Shown in pieces: positions 1 through 5,558 of a stretch of DNA of 11,351 bases. The DNA comes from an uncultured Clostridia bacterium. Lineage in GTDB: Bacteria; Bacillota; Clostridia; Oscillospirales; Oscillospiraceae. The stretch spans positions 1 to 11,351 of the forward strand of contig CALCRH010000262.1 in NCBI GenBank assembly GCA_937894515.1. The letters run 5' to 3'. The notes beneath the pieces were generated by a model. The model made no database searches and was not told where the DNA came from. It worked only from the letters and a program-made list of their open reading frames with translations. The stretch's first letter is position 1. Each line of letters opens with the position of its first letter. The translations under genes were made by a program, and so were the position numbers.

Positions 1-72
1 GCCATAGAGAAGCTTTTACAGACGCCTGTTCAGCTGCGCCTTTTATTCTACGAGTATTGCTATATTTTCCAT
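1..72 (-). pseudogene. Decayed 5' end of a second fic gene (runs off left edge)
   Basis: Read leftward from the ATG at 72-70, this encodes MENIAILVE, stop, KAQLNRRL, stop, KLLYG. It matches residues 1-24 of the intact Fic protein at 9231-10154, but codons 10 and 19 are TAA where the intact gene has Glu. A good ribosome binding site (AGGAGG) still precedes the ATG. The two stop codons within the first 19 codons mean full-length Fic cannot be made from this start. Whether the rest of the gene exists to the left cannot be seen. It is part of a 166-bp direct repeat whose other copy carries the working gene. Confidence 0.85.
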
Positions 73-81
73 GTCTCCTCC

Positions 82-116
82 TATGTGAAACATTTTTATT
101 GTTTTTGTTTCACATA
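82..116. promoter_or_regulatory. Inverted-repeat operator at the fic-pseudogene promoter
   Basis: TATGTGAAACA (82-92) and TGTTTCACATA (106-116) form a perfect 11-bp inverted repeat. It overlaps the leftward -10 box TATAAT (complement of 116-121) and the expected transcription start. The position suits a repressor site. The regulator is not identified. Ten of the eleven arm pairs are kept in the second copy at 10164-10198. Confidence 0.6.
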
Positions 117-158
117 TTATAGCGCATCTTCGTTAAAAAGTGTATTGCCTCTTTTCTG

Positions 159-186
159 TTGACGAAAAAAATATAATATGTATAAT
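159..186 (+). promoter_or_regulatory. parA promoter
   Basis: TTGACG (159-164) and TATAAT (181-186) are separated by 16 bp, a good sigma-A-type promoter. Transcription would start near 193, downstream of the ATG at 178, which supports the parA start at 223. The -35 box lies inside the direct repeat shared with the fic region, while the -10 box lies outside it. Confidence 0.7.
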
Positions 187-200
187 AAAAGTATTACTTA
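186..200. promoter_or_regulatory. Candidate partition-protein operator upstream of parA
   Basis: TAAAAGTATTACTTA lies at the parA transcription start. Its exact reverse complement lies at 994-1008, overlapping the parA stop codon. Small RHH partners of ParA (ParG, omega) usually bind short repeats in the par promoter to autoregulate and to act as centromere. That this motif plays such a role is inferred from position and repetition. Confidence 0.4.
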
Positions 201-222
201 TTATATTTTTATCGGAGGAAAT

Positions 223-996
223 ATGAAGGTTATTGCGGTAGCAAATCAAAAGGGCGGTGTTGCAAAGACAACTACCACCTATAACCTGGCAGCTGCAAAG
301 GCCATGACTGGCAAGCGGGTCCTGATGATAGACCTGGATCCCCAGGCAAGCCTTACGATAAGCTGTGGTCTGGATCCGGAAGACGCAGATTTTGAGGGGA
401 GAAATATCTGCAATCTTTTTGACGGAAAAACAGAACCCGCAGCATGCGCTTTCTCTGTGGAGGCCTCCGGCTTGGACTCACTTTTTATCGTACCGTCCAA
501 CATAGACCTGGCCGTCACCGAAACGAAGCTCGTTGTCGGAAGAAACTCCGATGTTCAGCTCCGAAAGGCCGTAAAAAAGTTTGATGGAATCTTTGACTAT
601 GTTTTCATCGACTGCCCACCGCAGCTTGGCACATTGCTCGTTAATGCGCTCGTTGCTGCCGATGGGGTAATTATACCGGTAAAGACGGACTATTTGTCCT
701 ACCGGGGACTAAAAGCGCTTTTAGAGACCATTGAGGGCATCCAGAGCGGCGACGGAGATCGTTCACTCAATCCTGATCTGGAACTGCTTGGGGTTATCGG
801 AACCATGTATGAAAAAACAGTCAATGATCAAAGAGACGTGCTGCAGCTCCTTGCGTCTAAAGCAAATGTCCTGGGAACCATCAAAAAGGCTGCCAGCGTA
901 TCCAAAACCGTGATAGACGGAGTGCCGGTAGTCATTGCAAACAAGGGTACGGATGTCGCAAAAGCCTATGTGGAAATTGCGCTCAAAATTGATTAA
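223..996 (+). CDS. parA: ParA-family partition ATPase
   Basis: This is a 257-aa P-loop ATPase of the ParA/MinD/Soj type that would move plasmid copies apart along the nucleoid with a centromere-binding partner. The deviant Walker A box KGGVAKTT is at residues 10-17 with the signature lysine at 10. Walker A' (MIDLDPQ) spans 35-41, and Walker B (YVFIDCPP) has Asp at 130. No DNA-binding domain precedes the ATPase domain, which fits the small type Ib ParA class. The start at 223 is preferred over 178 because GGAGG lies at 214-218 and the promoter -10 box overlaps the upstream codons. The RHH partner gene follows 74 bp downstream on the same strand, so the two probably form an operon. Family assignment is firm; the plasmid role is inferred from context. 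Confidence 0.95.
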   Translation: MKVIAVANQKGGVAKTTTTYNLAAAKAMTGKRVLMIDLDPQASLTISCGLDPEDADFEGRNICNLFDGKTEPAACAFSVEASGLDSLFIVPSNIDLAVTETKLVVGRNSDVQLRKAVKKFDGIFDYVFIDCPPQLGTLLVNALVAADGVIIPVKTDYLSYRGLKALLETIEGIQSGDGDRSLNPDLELLGVIGTMYEKTVNDQRDVLQLLASKANVLGTIKKAASVSKTVIDGVPVVIANKGTDVAKAYVEIALKID

Positions 997-1057
997 GTAA
1001 TACTTTTAATATTCTTAGTCATTACAAAGCATATAAAAAGTATATTATAAATAATAC
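994..1057 (+). promoter_or_regulatory. Candidate centromere/operator repeats between parA and its partner
   Basis: The gap between the two par genes holds TAAGTAATACTTTTA (994-1008), an inverted copy of the site at 186-200. It also holds ATAAAAAGTATATTA (1033-1047) and a further TAATAC at 1052-1057. Another GTATTA follows the partner gene at 1342-1347. The density of GTATTA-like units around both genes suggests binding sites for the RHH protein. This is seen as repetition only; binding is inferred. Confidence 0.4.
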
Positions 1058-1070
1058 CAAGGAGAGTTTT

Positions 1071-1340
1071 ATGCCGAAGCAAAGTTTATTAGAAAAAGTC
1101 CAGGAAAAAGAGACTGAAGAAGTAAAGGCAAAAGCGGAAAAAGAAAAAAAGATGCCTGCCGTCAAGCAGATTTCAAAAGCAAATTTTGGAAAGGATCAGC
1201 AGATCTCTGCAAAAGTAAACTCAGCCACGTATGAACAGTTTAAGCAGATCAATCAGATCCTCGGAGTATCAAACAACTCCGCACTCAATCTCTGCATCAC
1301 GAAATATGTTAGGGAAAATCGCGGAATATTAAATGATTAA
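1071..1340 (+). CDS. Small ribbon-helix-helix partition protein (ParB/ParG-like)
   Basis: This 89-aa protein has a charged, Lys/Glu-rich N-terminal tail (residues 1-40, probably disordered). A compact C-terminal segment (about 43-85) shows a beta strand (QQISAKVNS) followed by two helices around the turn GVSNNSA, as in ribbon-helix-helix DNA-binding proteins. Size, layout and position directly after parA match ParG/omega-type centromere-binding partners, whose flexible tail stimulates the ParA ATPase. The ribosome binding site AAGGAGAG lies about 5 bp before the ATG. Repeats at 186-200, 994-1057 and 1342-1347 are its likely targets. It is probably in one operon with parA and ends at the terminator 1384-1414. 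No specific gene symbol is justified. Confidence 0.75.
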   Translation: MPKQSLLEKVQEKETEEVKAKAEKEKKMPAVKQISKANFGKDQQISAKVNSATYEQFKQINQILGVSNNSALNLCITKYVRENRGILND

Positions 1341-1383
1341 AGTATTACAGAATTACAGAATAAAAGAAAATAACAATTAAAAG

Positions 1384-1414
1384 AACGCCCCTGGAAATTC
1401 CAGAGGCGTTTTTT
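1384..1414. terminator. Bidirectional rho-independent terminator
   Basis: AACGCCcCTGG (1384-1394) pairs with CCAGaGGCGTT (1400-1410), 10 of 11 positions with one mismatch, around loop AAATT. TTTTTT follows on the + strand, and on the other strand the hairpin is followed by TTCTTTTAATT. It lies between the convergent par operon and rep gene and probably ends both. The rep stop codon begins within its T-tract. Confidence 0.85.
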
Positions 1415-2630
1415 AAACGTTAAATCCGAGCTGACCGTCTATATCCTTTTTGGATCCTGCCTCTTCAAAAAATTCTGGTTCTCCTGTCTTTGTCCCGTCC
1501 TCGTCATCATCAAAGACGAGCCGCTCCATGAGCTCCTCCATGGCAACGGCATTGTAATCCAAATGACGCTCGTTTGCGAGTTCTACCCGTTCTCTTTTGA
1601 TGACAGAGACCGGATTCTCGATCTCATGATTCATAAAGTAGGACAGCATTGCGCCCAGGCTATCTGCACCTACGGAGCAGGCGGTGCTGTACGCCTTTAA
1701 GATATAGTCATCATCTCTTCCGTACTTTTCTGCCTTTCGGATGATGGATGCTGCAGAGTCCTCTCCCAGATGCGCAAGAGCCATGAGCCACTGGATGCGA
1801 TCAGATATCGACTCATTCTGTGCTACTTCAGACACATCAGTCCTGATTACAGTTTTCTTTTTATCGGCCGGCGCTTCTTTTCGCTCCATCGTCCAACAGA
1901 TATGCGTCACACCGGGACGTCCGCGCCCTGGTGCATACTCGTTAAAATAATATCTGGCAATATACGGCGTAAAGGTCTCGATTTCGTTCGCAATCATCGT
2001 GCAGGTGGTCTTAATATTTGAAATCTTGTACGATTTTGGTATATCCAAAAGCTCTTTAAACCGTTCGATAGGATCTATCCTATCAAAATAGATTCCCTGC
2101 TGCGATCCCTTGCCACTGAACTGCATCCGATCCGTGGGACTTTTATGTACCCGCTCCAAAAGTATCGGGTACATTTTTTTGCTGTACTCTGACCGCATTG
2201 GCAGAGTGTCTGTAAGTGCATAAAACACTTTTCTGCCCCGCTGGTCTAAAAGATTTACCAACTGTTCCTTGAAGCGCGTAGTCAGCATCGCTTTTACGGA
2301 CAGATCTTCCTCTGAATATTCCAGTTCCTGGAACAACTTAAAAACAACCTCATGACCATTCGGTAAGATCATGCTGACAGAGGGCTCTCTATCAAATTCT
2401 TTTTTGGTAGAAACTCTAAATTTTTTGAACAGGTTCTTGTCAAATTTAAACCCATAAGATTTTGCATACTCTTTAAGATTTAAATCATAACAAAGGCAGC
2501 CTTTATCCTCTTCTGACTCATCGCCTACTTTTGGGAGAATCATATCAACGACATCCAGCAAAACTTTTGAATAAAGCCCCCCTGCTTCTGCCAATGAATT
2601 CGGTTTTACGACTGCTTCTTTTTTCTTCAT
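1413..2630 (-). CDS. Plasmid replication initiator (Rep_3/RepB-type)
   Basis: This 405-aa protein resembles Rep_3 initiators, which bind iterons and open the origin of theta-replicating plasmids. Two winged-helix regions fit. The first is about residues 20-160, ending in SEYSKKMYPILLER, which resembles the SKYSKRLYELL motif of the family. The second is about 185-248, with IERFKELLDIPKSY and a GVTHICWTM strand. The C-terminal 150 residues are acidic and not recognised. The start at 2630 is chosen because GAGG precedes it by 8 bp, and the promoter -10 box at 2650-2655 lies within the first codons of the longer reading frame that begins at 2723. Three 22-bp iterons lie directly upstream, the arrangement of lactococcal theta plasmids. 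Iteron binding of its own promoter region would give autoregulation. It converges on the par operon. Confidence 0.85.
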   Translation of the reverse strand: MKKKEAVVKPNSLAEAGGLYSKVLLDVVDMILPKVGDESEEDKGCLCYDLNLKEYAKSYGFKFDKNLFKKFRVSTKKEFDREPSVSMILPNGHEVVFKLFQELEYSEEDLSVKAMLTTRFKEQLVNLLDQRGRKVFYALTDTLPMRSEYSKKMYPILLERVHKSPTDRMQFSGKGSQQGIYFDRIDPIERFKELLDIPKSYKISNIKTTCTMIANEIETFTPYIARYYFNEYAPGRGRPGVTHICWTMERKEAPADKKKTVIRTDVSEVAQNESISDRIQWLMALAHLGEDSAASIIRKAEKYGRDDDYILKAYSTACSVGADSLGAMLSYFMNHEIENPVSVIKRERVELANERHLDYNAVAMEELMERLVFDDDEDGTKTGEPEFFEEAGSKKDIDGQLGFNV

Positions 2631-2649
2631 GATACCATCCTCAAAAACC

Positions 2650-2677
2650 ATTATATACATTTTTTCTAAACATTCAA
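2650..2677 (-). promoter_or_regulatory. rep promoter
   Basis: On the minus strand TTGAAT (complement of 2672-2677) and a perfect TATAAT (complement of 2650-2655) are 16 bp apart. Transcription would start near 2643, just before the chosen rep start at 2630. The iterons begin 13 bp upstream of the -35 box, so Rep bound there could control the promoter. Confidence 0.65.
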
Positions 2678-2690
2678 CTCCTCTTCGTTT

Positions 2691-2756
2691 AATGGCTCCA
2701 AAAGTTCGTTTTAATGGCTCCAAAAGTTCGTTTTAATGGCTCCAAAAGTTCGTTTT
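2691..2756. repeat. Three tandem 22-bp iterons (replication origin)
   Basis: Three perfect, back-to-back 22-bp units span 2691-2712, 2713-2734 and 2735-2756, with core GGCTCCAAAAGTTCG. A partial unit TTCGTTT precedes them at 2684-2690. The 22-bp spacing equals about two helical turns, typical of initiator-binding iterons that place Rep on one face of DNA. They sit immediately upstream of the rep promoter. Confidence 0.9.
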
Positions 2757-2860
2757 ATTCCGTTGATTTTCCCTTATTTTTAGCCAAAATTCGCAAACTA
2801 CACATTATATATTACACATTATATATTACACACAACAACAAGGGCTGTTGTTGTCATCGC
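2757..2860. other. AT-rich origin segment with tandem repeat and hairpin
   Basis: Next to the iterons, ACACATTATATATT occurs twice in perfect tandem (2800-2813, 2814-2827), a likely DNA unwinding element. ACAACAACA (2832-2840) and TGTTGTTGT (2846-2854) then form a perfect 9-bp hairpin with a 5-nt loop. Iterons followed by an AT-rich direct repeat is a common theta-origin layout. The hairpin could be a primosome or stall site, or a weak terminator for the leftward BRCT gene. Confidence 0.6.
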
Positions 2861-2867
2861 TGGCTTT

Positions 2868-3140
2868 TTAGGTCCACCATAAAAGTCGAAGAAACATCTC
2901 GCCGGTGATAATGTCTATCTTGATTCCACAGGCAATGTATCTTTCTGCTGTTTTTAGTTTCCTGGATTTGCCGTCAGGAATTGCATTTTTGTGATAATTT
3001 CCGACAACGAGTATCTCCGTTTCCCGGGTGACAGACGACTGCGGGATGCCGCCAGCGGCGGCAATCTCCGCAAATGCCTCTGCTCGTGTATAGAACATTA
3101 GAGCTCCGGTTATTGCAATGTGTTTGCCTGCTAATTTCAT
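2868..3140 (-). CDS. Stand-alone BRCT-domain protein
   Basis: This 90-aa protein is almost entirely one BRCT domain. LAGKHIAITGAL, TRAEAFAEIAAAGG and the segment ending ILVVGNYH (residues 3-50) follow the pattern at the C terminus of NAD-dependent DNA ligase (LxGKxFVITGxL, xTRxEAxxxIExxGG, TDYLVVGxxP). The last 30 residues fit the final BRCT helix with a conserved-looking FL. BRCT domains bind DNA ends or phosphopeptides, so a role in replication or recombination is plausible, but no enzyme domain is attached. The start codon lies 9 bp after the recombinase stop, with GGAG just upstream, so the two are probably co-transcribed and coupled. Confidence 0.8.
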   Translation of the reverse strand: MKLAGKHIAITGALMFYTRAEAFAEIAAAGGIPQSSVTRETEILVVGNYHKNAIPDGKSRKLKTAERYIACGIKIDIITGEMFLRLLWWT

Positions 3141-3149
3141 TGTTCTCCG

Positions 3150-4085
3150 CTATGCCTTGAGATAATTGGTTGCAATCACGCTCACGCGTTCGTGGCCCAG
3201 GTTCTTTGACACCTCCAGCATGGCGACACGGTCATAAATCACCCCTTTAAGATCTTTCCGACAAAAATATTTCTCATGGGGATCCTTGATATCTGCAGGA
3301 TCTCTTGCGAGCTCCCGATATAAGGTGTTGGCGTAAATCCGGCGGCACCGGTGCTCCGGAAAGCGATCAGGGAGGATGTGGTTGATATCCTTTCCTTTTT
3401 CTCCGATAATCTTTTCTTTCTTTCCGGATTTGTAGAAAATATTGTTATTTGAAAATGAAAATGCATAGAGGGATGCAAACATTGCATTGTATGTCCTGGG
3501 AATCTGTCTAACTTCGCGTTTTTTTCCGCCTTTCCCGTTGAAAACGTGGACGGAATAGGTGTCCGTGGCTGCATCGTAATGGATGTCACTGTAGCGCAGA
3601 TTTTCAAGACAGGCTCGCCGGAGACCGGTAGCCATGCCAAAGTCCAGGGCGAATTTGTGTTTTTTCTCGTCAAAGTCCTTTACCTCTTCGATTGAAGATC
3701 TGTTTTTGGTGATCCGAGCTCTTGTCCGTTTTTCCGTCTCATATTCCAGCTTAAAACCGTGATGCAGGATATCGTAGAATTTCTGAATAGCAAATTTGTA
3801 TGTATGAATCGTGCACGCGGAACGCCCGAGCTCCTTCAGATGATCCAGATACGCCGCTGCGTATCTGGCGCATGCTTTCAGGTCCTTTTCTCCATAGGTC
3901 TCCTTGCACCATTTTCCATATCGGGAGACCATTGTGACGTAGTTATCGAGAGTTTTAACAGAATAGATCCCATGGGGATGGTAGTTGTTCCCGGAGCGCT
4001 TATCGGCGTGCTTGGACCTGCCAAAGCAGGTGGCAGACCCAAGCACCGTCGCTGCCTGGTAGTGCATGCTTTTAGTTTTTCCCAT
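3150..4085 (-). CDS. Tyrosine recombinase (phage-integrase family)
   Basis: This 311-aa site-specific recombinase has an N-terminal SAM-like/core-binding region around residues 42-115 (YSVKTLDNYV, then CTIHTYKFAIQKFYDIL). The catalytic domain shows Arg156 in ATGLRR, a lysine in the NGKGGKKR beta turn (about 185-188), the H-x-x-R box at His245/Arg248, and LGH with His298. The nucleophile is probably Tyr308 in NYLKA, three residues from the end. The full R-K-H-R-H-Y set therefore appears present. The gap between Arg248 and His298 (50 residues) is longer than in XerC/XerD, so there is an insertion. The weak ribosome binding site AAAGGG precedes the ATG. With the BRCT gene downstream and the origin nearby, multimer resolution is a likely role. 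Its target site is not identified. Confidence 0.85.
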   Translation of the reverse strand: MGKTKSMHYQAATVLGSATCFGRSKHADKRSGNNYHPHGIYSVKTLDNYVTMVSRYGKWCKETYGEKDLKACARYAAAYLDHLKELGRSACTIHTYKFAIQKFYDILHHGFKLEYETEKRTRARITKNRSSIEEVKDFDEKKHKFALDFGMATGLRRACLENLRYSDIHYDAATDTYSVHVFNGKGGKKREVRQIPRTYNAMFASLYAFSFSNNNIFYKSGKKEKIIGEKGKDINHILPDRFPEHRCRRIYANTLYRELARDPADIKDPHEKYFCRKDLKGVIYDRVAMLEVSKNLGHERVSVIATNYLKA

Positions 4086-4190
4086 TCTTTTTCCCTTTCT
4101 TTTTTACTTTTTAGCCCTATTTTGTTCAGTTCATCTTTCTTCTTTTGAGTAAACCTCTGAAGAAAAACATTAGAATCCATCGTGGATCCC

Positions 4191-4388
4191 AAGCTCTTTG
4201 TTCCGAACAGCTGACCTCTATTCGGAGAGCTTTTAACCTTCAAGTCCTGCCGCCGGACGCGGCACTGTCCTTATTAAGAGCGTTTCGGGTGCCCAAACCC
4301 CAAAGGACAGATAAGCAGGAGCGCTCAAGGTTTGTTGCGCGATAGGTGGTTATTTTGCGGTTCTGTGAACCTCAAAATAACCCCTATC
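4191..4388. other. Inverted-repeat-dense region; candidate transfer origin (oriT)
   Basis: No gene is convincing here, but inverted repeats follow closely. AAGCTC/TCCGAA pairs with TTCGGA/GAGCTT (4191-4232). TGCCGC pairs with GCGGCA (4248-4264). CTGTCCTT pairs with AAGGACAG (4265-4310) and encloses a GTTT-GGG/CCC-AAAC hairpin. A long hairpin lies at 4341-4388. On the minus strand CTCCTGCTTATC (complement of 4312-4323) loosely resembles ColE1/IncP-type nick regions. Dense repeats plus a nick-like sequence suggest an oriT, used in trans because no relaxase gene is in the window. This is inference; an origin for complementary-strand synthesis is another option. Confidence 0.3.
4341..4388. repeat. 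Long near-perfect hairpin
   Basis: The left arm (4341-4363) pairs with the right arm (4367-4388) around a TGT loop. Paired blocks are GATAGG/CCTATC, GGTTATTTTG/CAAAATAACC and GGTTC/GAACC, with one bulged T at 4347 and one C/T mismatch. That is 21 paired positions in a 48-bp structure. No T-tract follows on either strand, so it is not a standard terminator. Confidence 0.8.
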
Positions 4389-4645
4389 CCATCGGTGACG
4401 TCGGCTGGCTGATGCCCACACGCGGATCGTCCTCGTAATGCTGTACGAGCCAGGTTCCGGCTTCCCTCGCCGTGAGTTGCCAGCTGCAGCTGGTCTTTCT
4501 TGTCCTCCTTTTCTTTCAGTTGGATCTGCAGATCTTTCCCCACGCCTTCTTCGAGCTCGTGTCGATCTGGCGCTGCCTTGGCTTGTCCTACTTCCATTGC
4601 CTTGGCTGACTCTTTCATTCCTTCTAAGAAAACCTGGATCATCAA
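4384..4645 (-). pseudogene. Frameshifted small gene of unknown function (low confidence)
   Basis: Reading leftward from the ATG at 4645, a protein-like charged helix is seen (MKESAKAMEVGQAKAAP, HELEEGVGKDLQIQLKEKE, DKKDQ). In that frame the sequence then becomes arginine-rich and unlike protein. In the next frame, from about 4475 to a TAG at 4386-4384, it reads QLTAREAGTWLV, QHYEDDPRVGISQPTSPMG, which looks more natural. A single-base indel near the CTGCAGCTGG segment (about 4475-4490) would join the two into a protein of about 85 aa. No known family is recognised. It overlaps the end of the hairpin at 4341-4388. Confidence 0.3.
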
Positions 4646-4694
4646 TGATCTCTATTTACATTATGGTGTAAATTTTTATTTCTCAAAAGGAATC

Positions 4695-4730
4695 TTACGG
4701 CGCGTTGCGCCGTAACTGCGTTCCACGCAG
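4695..4730. repeat. Two adjacent perfect hairpins
   Basis: TTACGGCGC (4695-4703) and GCGCCGTAA (4707-4715) form a 9-bp perfect stem with a GTT loop. It is followed at once by CTGCGT (4716-4721) and ACGCAG (4725-4730), a 6-bp stem with a TCC loop. Neither is followed by a T-tract. A looser pair TGCTACC/GGTAGCA (4763-4769, 4808-4814) lies just beyond. A REP-like element, recombination site or structured RNA are all possible; none can be chosen from the sequence. Confidence 0.6.
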
Positions 4731-4828
4731 CCCGGGATCCGGCTTTCTTCCGCCGTGGAGTTTGCTACCTTCATCCTTGCGGATATTTTTGTACCAAAAG
4801 AACCGTCGGTAGCAGTGAACGATTCTTT

Positions 4829-5066
4829 TTACTCCAGAGCACCTTTTAATCTATCCATGAATATAATGGACGGGAGGTCGATGGTTTTCTCACAAAAATG
4901 AAAACCATGACTATGAATAAAAGTGCCAGGATGGTACCCGGATGATAAAACCCCATCACCCACGGGCCACAAGTTTTCCAAAAAGCCAGTAAGTGGCTTG
5001 AAGTAGTTCTGCCGGACCTTCCGGCCAATCTTTCTTCAGCTCCATGTCTATATCTGATAAATTCAT
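4829..5066 (-). pseudogene. Possible frameshifted small gene, unknown function
   Basis: Leftward from the ATG at 5066, one frame reads MNLSDIDMELKKDWPEG, PAELLQATYWLFGKL and stops shortly after. A neighbouring frame, open from 5035 to a TAA at 4831-4829, reads LTGFLENLWPVGDGVLSSGY, HPGTFIHSHGFHF, LPSIIFMDRLKGALE and has no start codon of its own near its beginning. Joining the two through one frameshift gives a natural-looking protein of about 75-80 aa. No family is recognised and no good ribosome binding site precedes 5066. The open frames are short enough to occur by chance, so confidence is low. Confidence 0.25.
4881..4908. repeat. 9-bp perfect inverted repeat
   Basis: ATGGTTTTC (4881-4889) and GAAAACCAT (4900-4908) are separated by 10 bp. 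The layout suits an operator or weak hairpin within the possible broken gene at 4829-5066. Nothing further can be said. Confidence 0.45.
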
Positions 5067-5165
5067 TATACGGAGATAAATTTTGGCCTTTTTAATATAT
5101 AAAAACTTGCTCTTCTCCAAACTCCTTTGCCTTTTACTATTATTATCGGACGGGCGGAGCAAAAT

Positions 5166-5201
5166 TTGACAAAATTTAACTATCATGTTTAATTGTGATA
5201 G
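5166..5201 (+). promoter_or_regulatory. Promoter with overlapping inverted-repeat operator
   Basis: A consensus TTGACA (5166-5171) and TTTAAT (5188-5193) are 16 bp apart. CTATCA (5180-5185) and TGATAG (5196-5201) form an inverted repeat across the -10 box, as a repressor site would. It points right into the terminators and the end of the restriction operon, where no rightward gene is seen, so any transcript would be antisense to that operon. Confidence 0.45.
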
Positions 5202-5202
5202 C

Positions 5203-5232
5203 AAAAAATGCCGACGGAGTAATCCGCCGGCA
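5203..5232 (-). terminator. Terminator of the restriction operon (distal)
   Basis: TGCCGaCGG (5209-5217) pairs with CCGcCGGCA (5224-5232), 8 of 9 positions, with a 6-nt loop. On the minus strand the hairpin is followed by TTTTTT (complement of 5203-5208). It acts on leftward transcripts. Confidence 0.75.
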
Positions 5233-5277
5233 CAAAAAAAGAACGGAAAAAGTCATTTAATTGAATTTTTTCGTTCT
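5233..5277 (-). terminator. Terminator of the restriction operon (proximal)
   Basis: AGAACGGAAAAA (5240-5251) pairs with TTTTTTCGTTCT (5266-5277) as a 12-bp stem with one G-T pair. On the minus strand it is followed by a T-tract (complement of 5233-5240). It lies about 70 bp after the DUF5348 stop, immediately before the second terminator, so the operon has a double stop. Confidence 0.7.
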
Positions 5278-5344
5278 GTGTGGTATATTTGGAATTGGAG
5301 GTCCTCCGCTTATTGGTGGGGGGTCTCCGTTTTTATGATAACTT

Positions 5345-5554
5345 TTACAGGCGCCCAAAAAGACCGATTGGGCTGTAACCAAATAATCCGAGCAAGTAAT
5401 AACCGTCATTGTTCTGCTCCACGGTTATCTGGATCCAGCGCGCTTGCCCGTCTCTGCCATCTACGATAAGGACTTCCAGGGTGTCCCCAGCGGCGAGTTC
5501 TTTAGTATCTATTTGGAATCTTCCATTTTTATTTTCAAATATTTGACCGATCAT
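5345..5554 (-). CDS. DUF5348-family small protein
   Basis: This 69-aa protein has the pattern GRFQIDTKELAAGDTLEVLI, then ARWIQITVEQ, then GYYLLGLFGYSPIGLFGRL. It matches my recollection of DUF5348 proteins (an ExF/xVxx strand, RWxxTRIE, WYLVGL, then G(L)xVRI), which are common in clostridial mobile elements. Function is unknown; small beta-barrel proteins of this sort may bind nucleic acid. The start lies 4 bp after the endonuclease stop with no clear ribosome binding site, so translation is probably coupled. It is the last gene of the controller-endonuclease operon, before the double terminator. Confidence 0.7.
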   Translation of the reverse strand: MIGQIFENKNGRFQIDTKELAAGDTLEVLIVDGRDGQARWIQITVEQNNDGYYLLGLFGYSPIGLFGRL

Positions 5555-5558
5555 ATAA

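Larger units (their letters stand above)
1..166. repeat. 166-bp direct repeat, copy 1 (fic start, operator, upstream region)
   Basis: This aligns without gaps to 10083-10248 at a constant offset of 10082, with 15 mismatches counted by eye (about 91% identity). It covers the first 24 fic codons, the ribosome binding site, an inverted-repeat operator, the fic -10 box and the TTGACG that serves as the -35 box of parA. Similarity stops just after GACGAA. The arms of the operator and the -10 box are unchanged between copies, while the spacer between the arms has three changes. Confidence 0.9.

Noticed and set aside
178..222. In-frame upstream ATG for parA at 178
   Set aside because: The promoter -10 box (181-186) and predicted transcript start lie downstream of it, and GGAGG is correctly placed for 223.
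3759..4148. Rightward open frame opposite the tyrosine recombinase start
   Set aside because: It is antisense to the catalytic gene and its composition follows from the opposite strand.
3878..4243. Open frame upstream of and overlapping the tyrosine recombinase, with a lysine-rich start (MDSNVFLQRFTQKKKDELNK)
   Set aside because: It runs over 200 bp into the recombinase gene in another frame, turns unlike protein there, and lacks a good ribosome binding site. A frameshifted recombinase N terminus was considered but is not needed for the fold.
4846..5028. 60-aa frame with a hydrophobic segment (GTILALLFIVMVFIFV), resembling a small membrane toxin
   Set aside because: No ribosome binding site lies before its Met codons, no antisense RNA partner is clear, and the overlapping frame reads more like a soluble protein.
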